A stretch of 40,732 nt of DNA from JBMOKU01 sp049324315 (GTDB taxonomy: Bacteria > Bacillota > Clostridia > Peptostreptococcales > Thermotaleaceae), in NCBI GenBank assembly GCA_049324315.1, contig JBMOKU010000065.1:1-40732 (forward strand). The letters run 5' to 3'. A program made the position numbers and the translations under genes. Every line of letters starts with the position of its first letter. Position 1 is the stretch's first letter. The notes beneath the pieces are model-generated. The model had not been told where the DNA came from. It worked only from the letters and a program-made list of their open reading frames with translations, and did not search any database. Below, piece after piece: positions 32,155-40,722 of the stretch.

Positions 32155-32186
32155 ACTTAGGAATAGAGAAAGCTCTATTCCTAAGT
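32155..32186 (-). terminator. Intercistronic hairpin between dhaK and dhaL
   Basis: A perfect 14-bp stem (ACTTAGGAATAGAG with its complement) around a 4-base loop, followed on the minus strand by TGTTTCTTT. It can act as a partial terminator or an mRNA-stabilising end, lowering dhaLM expression relative to dhaK. Confidence 0.7.
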
Positions 32187-32216
32187 ATGAACTTTATAGC
32201 CTACAATCTGTATTTT

Positions 32217-33215
32217 TTATATCTGCGTGAAGGCAGGGGTATCTGCCGCAGCATCCAACAATGTCTTCAACTCATCATCCAATTTCAAAATAGATACAGA
32301 TGCACCGGCCATTTCAAGAGATGTCATATAATTCCCTACCAAATTCTTATGCACTTTAATTCCTCTTTCCTCCAGCATTTGATGCACTTTTCTGTTAACA
32401 ATATATAGTTCCATCAATGGTGTCCCGCCTAGGCCATTCACCATAACAGCAACCTCACAGCCGGAAGGATACGCTATGTCTGCCAGAATTTTTTCTACCA
32501 AATGGGATGTAATTTCGTCAGCTGATTTGATCGTCTCTCGATGGGTACCGGGCTCTCCGTGAATACCCAAACCAACTTCCATTTCATTTTCCTCCAGCTC
32601 AAAGCTTGGTTTTCCTGCTGCAGGAACGGTACAAGGTGTTAAAGACATACCCATTGAACGAACATTGGCGATGGTCTTTTCTGCCACTCGCTTCACTTCT
32701 TCAAGGCTCATGCCACGGTCTGCTGCTGCTCCAGCAATCTTATGAATGAATACAGTTCCAGCAATGCCCCTTCTTCCTGTGGTCCATGTACTGTTCTCAA
32801 CAGCAACATCATCATTTACAACCACATTTGTCACTTGAATGCCTTCCATCTCAGCCATTTCTCCAGCCATTTCAAAATTCATGATATCTCCCGTATAGTT
32901 TTTAATAACCAACAAGACCCCTGCTCCACCATCCACGGCTTTAATGGCTTCAAAAACTTGATCTGGTGTAGGAGATGTAAAGACTGCCCCTGCCACAGCA
33001 CCATCAAGCATTCCTTTTCCCACATACCCTCCATGGGATGGCTCATGACCGCTGCCGCCTCCGCTTACCAAACCTACCTTTCCTTGTACTGGTGCGTCAC
33101 TTCTAACCAAAACATTAAAACCCTCAAGCTTTCTCACGTACTGAGGATGTGCCTTGACTACCCCCTCCAGCATTTCCTCAACAACAGCATCCACATGATT
33201 GATGAGCTTTTTCAT
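32217..33215 (-). CDS. dhaK: DhaK, dihydroxyacetone-binding subunit
   Basis: DhaK binds dihydroxyacetone covalently and presents it for phosphorylation by DhaL. The 332-residue protein shows LVSGGGSGHEPSHGGYVGKG (about 49-68), KNYTGDIMNFEMA, GRRGIAGTVFIHKIAGA and GLGIHGEPGT, where His219 is the residue that forms the hemiaminal with substrate. All key residues are present. It is the first gene of dhaKLM-HPr, behind a sigma-54 promoter (33277-33293). AAGGGGGAC precedes ATG 33215. Confidence 0.96.
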   Translation of the reverse strand: MKKLINHVDAVVEEMLEGVVKAHPQYVRKLEGFNVLVRSDAPVQGKVGLVSGGGSGHEPSHGGYVGKGMLDGAVAGAVFTSPTPDQVFEAIKAVDGGAGVLLVIKNYTGDIMNFEMAGEMAEMEGIQVTNVVVNDDVAVENSTWTTGRRGIAGTVFIHKIAGAAADRGMSLEEVKRVAEKTIANVRSMGMSLTPCTVPAAGKPSFELEENEMEVGLGIHGEPGTHRETIKSADEITSHLVEKILADIAYPSGCEVAVMVNGLGGTPLMELYIVNRKVHQMLEERGIKVHKNLVGNYMTSLEMAGASVSILKLDDELKTLLDAAADTPAFTQI

Positions 33216-33276
33216 AATAAGTCCCCCTTATATTCATTTTGTTTCTTAATGAAAATTTATCCCCATCATAATCATT

Positions 33277-33293
33277 ATGCAATGAACATGCCA
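33277..33293 (-). promoter_or_regulatory. Sigma-54 promoter of dhaK
   Basis: TGGCATGTTCATTGCAT on the minus strand fits the -24/-12 consensus TGGCAYG-N4-TTGCW. It lies about 62 bp before the dhaK start. Confidence 0.85.
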
Positions 33294-33349
33294 ACGGTAA
33301 AGGCCTGTATTTTTCTCATTCTTAAACCTCTACGTTGCTAAATTTTGTA

Positions 33350-33383
33350 CATAAAAAAAGAAAAGTTGATAAAATTTATCAAC
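33350..33383 (-). terminator. Terminator of the activator gene, also candidate enhancer site for dhaK
   Basis: GTTGATAAATTTTATCAAC (33365-33383, minus strand) is a perfect palindrome of 8-bp arms around ATT, followed by TTTTCTTTTTTT. This makes a terminator for the sigma-54 activator gene, which ends 8 bp earlier. The same 19 bp, with two changes, recurs upstream of the glpP sigma-54 promoter. Here it lies 72 bp upstream of the dhaK sigma-54 promoter. A double role is likely. Confidence 0.65.
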
Positions 33384-33391
33384 CTTCCATC

Positions 33392-35416
33392 CTATCTCAA
33401 TCCATATTTCCGAGCTTTCATGGCAACTGTCCGATGGGTAATGCCTAATGCCTTTGCAGCACTGTTAAAGGACTTATGTTTTTCCAGTGCCCGTTGAATA
33501 ATCTGTTTCTCATATTCTTCCATTGATACAACATCATCATTGATCAAGTTTATTAAAGATCCCATTTTCATATTGCCTCTACTTCTTATATAACCTGGTA
33601 AATCTATATCCCGTATTTCCTTTCCCTCTGCCAGCGCCAAAGCTCTTTCAATGATATTTTCCAGTTCTCGAATATTGCCAGGCCAATCATATTTTTCTAG
33701 ATATTTTAACGCTTGTGGTGCTATATCTCTTAGAGGAATATCTTCTTTTTGGCAAACCTTCTCTAGGAAATGTTCCACCAAAAGAGGAATATCTCCTTTT
33801 CTTTCTCTAAGAGGGGGCAGGGTAATAGGTATGACATTTAATCGATAATATAAATCCTCACGGAATAAGCCATTACTCACCATATCCTCTAGATTTTTAT
33901 TTGTAGCGGCAATAACCCTTACTTTCACTTTTATGGTTTCCAAGCCACCAACCCGTTCAAATTCGCGCTCCTGCAGAACTCTGAGAAGCCTCACCTGCAT
34001 ATCTTTACTGATATCTCCGATTTCATCTAGAAAAATAGTTCCACCATTGGCTAATTCGAACTTCCCGGGTTTCCTTCTGATGGCCCCTGTGAAAGCACCC
34101 TTTTCATGACCAAAAAGCTCGCTTTCCAAAAGATTTTCAGGGATAGCCGCACAATTCACACGAATAAAAGGCTTGTTTCCTTTACCGTTTGATTGATGAA
34201 TGGCACGGGCCAGCAACTCTTTTCCTGTGCCGCTTTCACCACGAATCAAAACCGTAGCCGATGTTCTGGACGCCTTTAATGCTATATGTAAAGCATCCTT
34301 TAAAACACCGCTTCTACCAATAATTTTGCTGAACGCTTTGCCTACTTCCTGACTACCATACAATTCTTCTTGAAAGTATTTTATTTTTTCTTCTGCATCC
34401 TTCAGCTTTTCAACCATTCGCTGAAGCTCTGTCACCTCTTTTGAAGTTGAAACAACACCTTTCATTGCGCCATTAACAATAATGGGTGTTGCATTAGACA
34501 AAACCTTTGTACCATCTTCTCGTTCTACCGTTACCCCCAGTTGTTTCTCCTTTATTTCCAAAGCTTTGACAGCTGCCTTATCCATGTAAGAAGAAAAAAT
34601 ATTTTTTCCAAGGATTTCTTCCCTTCTGACATTCCACATTTCTTCATAAGCCGGATTTACATAAGTGATAATTCCTTGATCATCAATCATGGATATGGCA
34701 TCATAGGTATGCTCTAAAATATTTCCGAACCGCTCTTTGATGTCTTTCACCGACTCTAATTCACTGGAAAGTGCCTCAATTTCCGAAATATCCATGAATA
34801 TTGCAACTGCTCCAATGATTTTACCCCCGGAAAAAATGGGTGCCCTGTTGGTAATAATCGTTGTATTTCCTATCTGTTGTCTAGCGCCTTTAATTTCCTC
34901 TCCTGAGGCAAGCACAAGATGAAGCTTGGAGTCATCCAATACTTCATGGGCCTTTTGTCCGATAACTTGTTCCCTTTTTAAGCCTATGATCCTTTCCGCC
35001 GCCCTGTTAAAAATCGTAATGATATTATTTTCATCCACAACCACAATACCATTAGATAGGCTTTCAAAAACCTTTTCACTTGTAATCGTAGTATGCTCGA
35101 TAACCATATCTACTTCATCAAGCTCTGTTTTTTCAACATCGATTTGTCCACCCAAATACTGAGCCATCTCATCTAACGCCTCTTTTGCTTGCGGCCCTTC
35201 ACTAGTTAGAATGATTTCATCTCCGTTTTTTATATTTAATGACGTTAATGTAATCATACTGGTAGCCGAAATCTTTTCTTCTACCCCTAATCTTCCTATA
35301 AACATATATACATCATATTTCCGGTTAATCTGACTGGCTTTATGAACAATCATGGCTGCGACTCGTGCATGGATACCTTTATAATTTTGAATGCTTACTT
35401 GTCTCTTATATTCCAA
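33392..35416 (-). CDS. HPr-PAS-PAS-AAA+-HTH sigma-54-dependent activator
   Basis: From the TTG at 35416 (seven bases after AGGGAGAGGA) the protein has 674 residues; an ATG 117 bp upstream overlaps the preceding gene and adds an unrelated stretch. Domains: an HPr-like domain (about 1-90) with GIHARVAAMIVHKASQI, His16 at the phospho-accepting position, and SATSMITLTSL matching the Ser46 region; PAS (about 113-220); PAS (about 235-345); a coiled coil; AAA+ (about 395-625) with GESGTGKELLARAIH, GHEKGAFTGA and GGTIFLDEIGDI; and an HTH (SFNSAAKALGITHRTVAMKARKY). It probably activates the sigma-54 promoters of dhaK, the next gene, and glpP. Its HPr-like domain suggests PTS-dependent control. A weak extended -10 (TGATAGAAT, about 35487-35495) precedes it. 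Confidence 0.9.
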   Translation of the reverse strand: MEYKRQVSIQNYKGIHARVAAMIVHKASQINRKYDVYMFIGRLGVEEKISATSMITLTSLNIKNGDEIILTSEGPQAKEALDEMAQYLGGQIDVEKTELDEVDMVIEHTTITSEKVFESLSNGIVVVDENNIITIFNRAAERIIGLKREQVIGQKAHEVLDDSKLHLVLASGEEIKGARQQIGNTTIITNRAPIFSGGKIIGAVAIFMDISEIEALSSELESVKDIKERFGNILEHTYDAISMIDDQGIITYVNPAYEEMWNVRREEILGKNIFSSYMDKAAVKALEIKEKQLGVTVEREDGTKVLSNATPIIVNGAMKGVVSTSKEVTELQRMVEKLKDAEEKIKYFQEELYGSQEVGKAFSKIIGRSGVLKDALHIALKASRTSATVLIRGESGTGKELLARAIHQSNGKGNKPFIRVNCAAIPENLLESELFGHEKGAFTGAIRRKPGKFELANGGTIFLDEIGDISKDMQVRLLRVLQEREFERVGGLETIKVKVRVIAATNKNLEDMVSNGLFREDLYYRLNVIPITLPPLRERKGDIPLLVEHFLEKVCQKEDIPLRDIAPQALKYLEKYDWPGNIRELENIIERALALAEGKEIRDIDLPGYIRSRGNMKMGSLINLINDDVVSMEEYEKQIIQRALEKHKSFNSAAKALGITHRTVAMKARKYGLR

Positions 35417-35522
35417 GCGTATCCTCTCCCTACAGTCAACTGGAAGCTTTTTATGCTTTGTTTTTACTTCCCAATTCTTTACTGGTATTCTATCATACTT
35501 TTTATAAATTTTATAAACTCTC

Positions 35523-36314
35523 TTACTTATCAAACAAAAAACTCTTAACTATCGCAAAATATTCTCTTACATGATGATTTGGAATAATGTAAAGAGGTGT
35601 TTTAGAAGGAATTCCGGTAGGATCGAGGTCTAGTCTTTTGGCTATAAGCTTGGCTCTAAATAAATGAAAGTCATTACTGGCAATTGCAACTTTGATCTTT
35701 TCACCTTGATCGATGATTTGAATAATTTCTTTGGAGTTTTTAATGTTTTCATAGGTACTTGTTGATTCATTTTCTTTTATAATTTTATTGCTGTTTATGC
35801 CATGTTCTAATAAATAGGTTTCCATTACAGCGGCTTCTGAGACAATTTCATTCTTTCCTATGCCACCACATAAAATTACTTTTTTAATCTCGGGATTTCG
35901 ATTCATATACGCTATGCTTTGATCTAATCTATATCTTAATTCAAGGGATGGCTGCTCATTTTTTATTCCGGCTCCCAATATTAAGACATAATCAGGACTA
36001 TCATCATGATTTACATAGGCTCCGATAAAAATTAGCATCTCAATAAATAGAAAAGACACCAGGATCGTTACCATACTAATGTCCATGATTTTTTCGAAGA
36101 AAACACGCTTTTTCCATTTGAAAAGTCCATATATACTGCAAACAATCCCAAATAAAAACATGACATTCATTCCGAAATAAAAGGGCCATCCTAAGGCTAA
36201 TCCAAATAGAAAATACAGTATATTCAAAATACCCAATACTATGAAAAACACGCCAGCCTTTTTAGGTAAAAGGCTGGCGGAATGAAACTTCTTTCTATAT
36301 AGCAAATCAATCAC
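35523..36314 (-). CDS. DUF218 (YdcF/SanA/ElyC-like) membrane protein
   Basis: A 263-residue protein with an N-terminal membrane part of three to four helices (about 20-43, 46-64, 78-100) and a C-terminal DUF218 domain. The domain shows DYVLILGAGIKNEQPSLELR, VILCGGIGKNEIVSEAAVM, ESTSTYENIKNSKEII and IASNDFHLFRAKLIAKRL, all typical of the family. Related proteins act in envelope maintenance or lipid-carrier metabolism, but the reaction is not defined. The start is GTG 36314, six bases after the stop of the lipoprotein gene, so it is the last member of the two-component operon. Confidence 0.85.
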   Translation of the reverse strand: MIDLLYRKKFHSASLLPKKAGVFFIVLGILNILYFLFGLALGWPFYFGMNVMFLFGIVCSIYGLFKWKKRVFFEKIMDISMVTILVSFLFIEMLIFIGAYVNHDDSPDYVLILGAGIKNEQPSLELRYRLDQSIAYMNRNPEIKKVILCGGIGKNEIVSEAAVMETYLLEHGINSNKIIKENESTSTYENIKNSKEIIQIIDQGEKIKVAIASNDFHLFRAKLIAKRLDLDPTGIPSKTPLYIIPNHHVREYFAIVKSFLFDK

Positions 36315-36319
36315 ATCCT

Positions 36320-38257
36320 CTATAATCCAATTAATCTTTCCTTGTCTAGCTTAATGGGTTTCCAGTCTTTATAATTCTTCTGATCCAATACCATTTTATA
36401 GAGAACATCTTCCCCGTCATTTTTAACCTTGAAATAAACTTTACAATAGTTTGCGCTATCAATATCCGGAGAAAGATGGGGTTCACTCATTCTCCAAAAT
36501 TGTATTTGAACAAGTTCCAGTTCTTTTCCCTTCAATTCGCCGTCAAACAACCTGCCCAGCTTCACTTCTTCCATATATTTCAATACCTTTTCCCGTACGG
36601 TCTTTGCCTTACTGGAGTTTGGAAATGTACTTAAGCCCGTTACATACCATCGTCCATCTTTTTTAACCATTTCAAAGGCACTGCCCATCCCCATTCCCGT
36701 ACCAAAGGAATTGGATACACCTCCATAGGCCTTAACCGATGCACGGTTTCCATGATCATATATATCGATTTTATCTACATAAATACTGATGGCATATTGA
36801 TAATCTCTTCTTTTCTTGTAAGTACTTCCTCGAAAGGTTACCTCCATATCAGTGTATGCAGCTTGCCCATATTCAGGCGTATCCACAAAATATTTCTTCA
36901 GGCTCTCATAATCCTTTTCCCCATTAATCTCATAGGCAAGATATATATCGGCTGCACCCCGAATGGTTTTTATCATATCATTGTACATCCCGTATTCTGA
37001 CAGGGGTAGTTGCCTGTTCTTATAATAGAGTTCATTATCCAATGAATCGTAATCTGAAAAACTCACATTTTCCAAATCATCACCTTGAATTGTTCCGTAT
37101 TCTCCACTCTCCGTTACCAGAAACTGCCCTCCTAATATTGTGAAAGAAACATCCTTTATATATTTATCCTGTATATCCTTCATATGAAGAACAAAATAAT
37201 TTTCTTCAATATTCTTCTTATCCTCCGTAATAAAAGCAATCTTACCATCTGCCACAAATTTTGCATCATAGATATATTCTTCCGTTAGCTTAATAGGGTC
37301 TTCTGTCTTTTGTACATCGGGATAATAATACAATCCAAAGCCTGATTCCCCCACATAAATCATGGACTTCTTATAATCTCCTCTAAATCTTCCTCCTGGA
37401 AGCTTTTTGATAACGTTCCCTTCAGCGTCTACTACCACCGTTTGATATTCCGGTGTATTGTTCTCATATTTCAATTTCCTTTCATCGATTTCCTGTAATG
37501 TAGCAAAATAATAGTCATCGTCGAGGCGCCCCTTATAATAAAGCCTCTCCTTGGTTTCGTAAGCTCTAACTACTTTTTCTGCATCTACGTAATAGATGCT
37601 GTCATTGATTAGATTTGAATCCTCTGTATAAATCTTGTTGCCGTCCGGTGACCAACCGAAGTATAGAGAATTGGAGTTATTTCTATAATCCTTAAAGAGG
37701 AGTTTGTCTTCCTTTACATCATAAACGAAAATTTGTTTTCCACTTAAAAAGGCAACCTTGCTTCTATCTTCATTCCACTTTACAAGAGATATAAAATCAA
37801 CATTTTCTACTAAGTTTTTCATTTCTTCCTTTTCAAGGTCTACTTTAAACAGATTCACCTTTACTTTTGGAAGACCTTTTATCACCAAACCTTCATTGGT
37901 TGATCCGGCCATCCAACTTTGCATATCCCATATTTTTTTATCTGATAGGCTTTCCATACCAAATAATGTTTTTCCATCTTCTGAGACAGTAAGGCTGCAA
38001 AGCTTGTGGCCTTTTGAAATACGCTGATTTAAAAGGGGGTAAAAATCTTTATATGGTTCTGATTTGCTTGCATACTGAGCGAATGGATCTAACCCTTCAG
38101 TAATCAAATTTCCTTCTCCAAGCATAACCTCTATATTTTCTTGCTCTTCTTTGTCTACAACATACAACGTGTCTTCCTGAATATCCCCTGACCGGCATCC
38201 GGTAATAATCAGGAGGACTATACTTATCATGACAGTTATTCTTATAATAGGTTTCAT
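36320..38257 (-). CDS. Large lipoprotein with propeller-like repeats
   Basis: A 645-residue protein exported as a lipoprotein: hydrophobic signal with lipobox ITGC and Cys21. I do not recognise the exact family. The middle (about 80-400) has repeated beta-strand blocks such as GWSPDGNKIYTEDSN, AFLSGKQIFVYDVKEDKLLF and AFITEDKKNIEENYFVLHM, resembling TolB/WD40-type propeller blades. The C-terminal 200 residues include AFEMVKKDGRWYVTGLSTF, like an NTF2-type fold. It is 53 bp after the kinase gene and probably functions with it at the cell surface, for example as a sensor accessory or target. AAGGAGTTG precedes ATG 38257. Confidence 0.75.
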   Translation of the reverse strand: MKPIIRITVMISIVLLIITGCRSGDIQEDTLYVVDKEEQENIEVMLGEGNLITEGLDPFAQYASKSEPYKDFYPLLNQRISKGHKLCSLTVSEDGKTLFGMESLSDKKIWDMQSWMAGSTNEGLVIKGLPKVKVNLFKVDLEKEEMKNLVENVDFISLVKWNEDRSKVAFLSGKQIFVYDVKEDKLLFKDYRNNSNSLYFGWSPDGNKIYTEDSNLINDSIYYVDAEKVVRAYETKERLYYKGRLDDDYYFATLQEIDERKLKYENNTPEYQTVVVDAEGNVIKKLPGGRFRGDYKKSMIYVGESGFGLYYYPDVQKTEDPIKLTEEYIYDAKFVADGKIAFITEDKKNIEENYFVLHMKDIQDKYIKDVSFTILGGQFLVTESGEYGTIQGDDLENVSFSDYDSLDNELYYKNRQLPLSEYGMYNDMIKTIRGAADIYLAYEINGEKDYESLKKYFVDTPEYGQAAYTDMEVTFRGSTYKKRRDYQYAISIYVDKIDIYDHGNRASVKAYGGVSNSFGTGMGMGSAFEMVKKDGRWYVTGLSTFPNSSKAKTVREKVLKYMEEVKLGRLFDGELKGKELELVQIQFWRMSEPHLSPDIDSANYCKVYFKVKNDGEDVLYKMVLDQKNYKDWKPIKLDKERLIGL

Positions 38258-38310
38258 TTTAGCAACTCCTTTCCTAGCAAGCTTATCACCATAATATTGC
38301 AGAGCTTTCT

Positions 38311-39738
38311 CTAATTTGTATCAGAGTTGTAAAATATTATTTTTATGGTAGTTCCTTCCCCTAATTTACTTTCTATTTCAATTTTACCTCCATGCTTTTT
38401 CATCACTTCATTACATATGGAGAGGCCTAATCCTGCGCCTCCGTTCGTTCGCGATCTAGCTCTATCTATCCGGTAATATGGTTCCAATACATACTGAATA
38501 TGTTCCTCATCCATTCCAATTCCCTGATCTTTTACGAAAATACAATCTTTATCTATTTCTGATATCATTCCCATAGTAATTTTATCTCCATCCTTTGAAG
38601 CATTAATCGCATTGTCCAATAAATTCATCAAAACACCCTTCAAAAGGTCTGCATTCACCTTTTTCTTGCCATTCTTACCTACAATATCGACATCTATATT
38701 CTTTGACTTGGCTTTTTCTAAGAGCAACTCTTTTGCTTCTATGAGTATTGGTTTCATTTCCTCCTCCTTACAATCAAAAGCCTCTTCTCTTAAAAGAATC
38801 AATTCTATCAACTGGTTGATCATGCTCAACATCCGTTTTCCTTCAGAATAGATATATTGTAAGCTTTTATGAAAGGTTTCCTGCTCATATTTGATATGCA
38901 TTAAGGTGTCTGAAAACCCTATAATGGAAGTAAGGGGCGTCCTTAATTCATGGACGAGATTATCAATAAATCGTTGTTTCCGTTGAGATTCCTCCTGTAA
39001 AGCACCTATTCTTTTCTCAACCTCATCCGCCATACGATTGAACTGCTCCGCCAGCTGTCCCAATTCGTCATCCTGAGTCATTTCGATTCTTTTATGATAA
39101 TTCCCCCGGGCAATTTCTCCAGTAGCTTCTTTTAAATGCTCTATGGGCTTTATAAATACTTTCGTCATAATTCCTATAATGGCTGCTGCAATCAGAAACC
39201 CGATAATACCAACGGTAGAAAAAAACTGGTATTGTTCTTTCCGCTGCATATCGATACCTGATATATCATCAGCCAAAACCATAATAAGCTCTTGATTTTC
39301 TATTTTTATTACATCAGTAATAAAAATATAGTGCTTATTCCCAATCCATTTGATTTGATAAGTCTTTTCTCCTTCCAATGCTTTTCCTACAGCTTCTTCC
39401 ATATGAAGACCGTCAAAAGAAAAGGTGGCTGCTTTTAAATCCATTGATTCATTATACATTAGAATTTCATAATTATCGGAATGAAACATATCTACTAGTC
39501 TTGTACTATATCTTTCAATATCTATCTTATGATTGGATAACTGTTCATTTGCCTTTATGTATAGTGCTGCCGACATTAAAATATTTTTTTCTTTATCTAA
39601 GAAATTTTTTACTTCTTTTTTCAGTGAATCATTATAATTGTTTTCAGTAATGATGACACCAATAACACATAGGGACACAACGTAAACGGCAAGGGAAAAT
39701 ACAAATATTTTCCATCTTAGCTTTATCTTAATCTTCAA
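38311..39738 (-). CDS. Membrane sensor histidine kinase
   Basis: A 475-residue kinase: membrane helix 1 (about 10-30), an extracellular sensor region (31-171), membrane helix 2 (about 172-193), HAMP (about 194-246), HisKA with phospho-accepting His263 in NLVHELRTPLTSIIGFSDT, and an HATPase domain with N-box LLDNAINASKDG, KDQGIGMDEE and GGAGLGLSICNEV. The start is TTG at 39738, inside the end of the regulator gene (11-bp overlap), after AAGGTGGGAT. It is followed by a lipoprotein and a DUF218 protein, so an envelope signal is likely. The ligand is unknown. Confidence 0.95.
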   Translation of the reverse strand: MKIKIKLRWKIFVFSLAVYVVSLCVIGVIITENNYNDSLKKEVKNFLDKEKNILMSAALYIKANEQLSNHKIDIERYSTRLVDMFHSDNYEILMYNESMDLKAATFSFDGLHMEEAVGKALEGEKTYQIKWIGNKHYIFITDVIKIENQELIMVLADDISGIDMQRKEQYQFFSTVGIIGFLIAAAIIGIMTKVFIKPIEHLKEATGEIARGNYHKRIEMTQDDELGQLAEQFNRMADEVEKRIGALQEESQRKQRFIDNLVHELRTPLTSIIGFSDTLMHIKYEQETFHKSLQYIYSEGKRMLSMINQLIELILLREEAFDCKEEEMKPILIEAKELLLEKAKSKNIDVDIVGKNGKKKVNADLLKGVLMNLLDNAINASKDGDKITMGMISEIDKDCIFVKDQGIGMDEEHIQYVLEPYYRIDRARSRTNGGAGLGLSICNEVMKKHGGKIEIESKLGEGTTIKIIFYNSDTN

Positions 39739-40378
39739 ATCGATATCCCACCTTATATACCGTTTTTATACGATCGGTCTGCAATTTATTTCTCAATCGC
39801 TGTATATGTATATCTACCGTTCTTGTGTTGCCTTCAAAATCATAATCCCATACCAACATCAGCAGCTTTTCCCTTGATAGGGCAATGCTCTTGTTTTCCA
39901 GTAATATGCTTATCAAATCAAATTCTTTAAGGGTCAAATCTACTTCTTTGCCACCCTTTAATACCTTTCTTTGCTCCATCAATACCTCTATATCGTCAAA
40001 AACAACCTTTTTAGATTGCTTCCCAGCACGTCTTAGTACAGCATTCATCCGCGCCAACAGTTCTATACCTTCAAAAGGCTTGGTAATATAATCATCTGCA
40101 CCTAAGTTTAACCCCTTTACCCTATCTTTTAATCCATCCTTCGCTGTAACCAATATAACAGGGATATTTTTGTTAACTGCTTTTGATAAAATTTCATAAC
40201 CATCTATATGGGGAAGCATTAGGTCCAACAAAACTAAATCTATCGTGAAATTCTCTAAGTAATACAGCCCTTGCTCTCCATCATAAGCCTGATACGTATT
40301 GTAACCCACCATTGATAAATTTAAATTAATTAACTCCGAAATGGGCTCTTCATCTTCTATGATCAATATATTTAGCAT
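39728..40378 (-). CDS. OmpR/PhoB-family response regulator
   Basis: A 216-residue regulator with an N-terminal receiver domain (acidic pocket EDEE, phospho-accepting Asp52 in LVLLDLMLPHIDG, and the conserved lysine in DDYITKPFEG) and a C-terminal winged-helix domain (about 120-216, LTLKEFDLISILLENK and GNTRTVDIHIQRLRNKL). It pairs with the overlapping kinase gene. GTGAGG lies before ATG 40378 at a rather long distance. The operon begins about 170 bp after the 5S rRNA terminator; I see no convincing promoter in 40379-40550. Confidence 0.95.
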   Translation of the reverse strand: MLNILIIEDEEPISELINLNLSMVGYNTYQAYDGEQGLYYLENFTIDLVLLDLMLPHIDGYEILSKAVNKNIPVILVTAKDGLKDRVKGLNLGADDYITKPFEGIELLARMNAVLRRAGKQSKKVVFDDIEVLMEQRKVLKGGKEVDLTLKEFDLISILLENKSIALSREKLLMLVWDYDFEGNTRTVDIHIQRLRNKLQTDRIKTVYKVGYRFED

Positions 40379-40551
40379 ACTAAAATCATCCTCACTTTCT
40401 CTAGCTTCTAACTTTCATACTATTCGTTATCCTTTTTTCTTTATCCTCCTTCTATATAACAGTCCATACATTCTTTTTTACTACCTAAAAACTAAAAAGG
40501 TATAGGATATCTGATAGATGCCTACACCTCAACAATTGACGGACGCTAAAA

Positions 40552-40597
40552 GAAAAAGACCCAGAACGAACCTTTTTCGTCCTGAGTCCTTTTTAAA
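40552..40597 (-). terminator. Terminator of the rRNA operon
   Basis: On the minus strand GGACTCAGGACG and CGTTCTGGGTCT pair around a short loop, followed by TTTTTC. It lies right after the 5S rRNA gene. Confidence 0.9.
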
Positions 40598-40607
40598 ATT
40601 ATGTAAT

Positions 40608-40722
40608 CTAGCAACGACCTACTCTCCCAGGCGGCTGCCCGCCAAGTACCATCGGCGATGATGAGCTTAACTGCCGTGTTCGGTATGGGAACGGGTGTAT
40701 CCTCATCTCTATCGTCACTAAA
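40608..40722 (-). rRNA. rrf: 5S ribosomal RNA
   Basis: About 115 nt with the conserved 5S features on the minus strand: ACACCCGTTCCCATACCGAA, GGCAGTTAAGCTCATC, CGCCGATGGTACTTGGCGGG and GGGAGAGTAGG. The ends were set by the terminal helix TTTAGTGACG / CGTTGCTAGA, which pairs over ten positions. It is probably the last gene of a 16S-23S-5S operon extending beyond the right edge of the window. Confidence 0.97.

Noticed and set aside
35417..35533. Upstream ATG giving 39 extra residues on the HPr-sigma-54 activator
   Set aside because: It overlaps the end of the DUF218 gene and has no ribosome binding site; TTG 35416 has a strong one and begins directly at the HPr-like domain.
40396..40415. CTCTAGCTTCTAAC, identical to 14 bp of the MITE-like element core
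   Set aside because: It is too short and without the terminal repeats, so it is probably a chance match or a relic that cannot be supported.
40379..40470. Tiny frame (MKVRS) after GGAGGATAA upstream of the response regulator
   Set aside because: It is five codons long with no sign of attenuation; not supported as a leader peptide.
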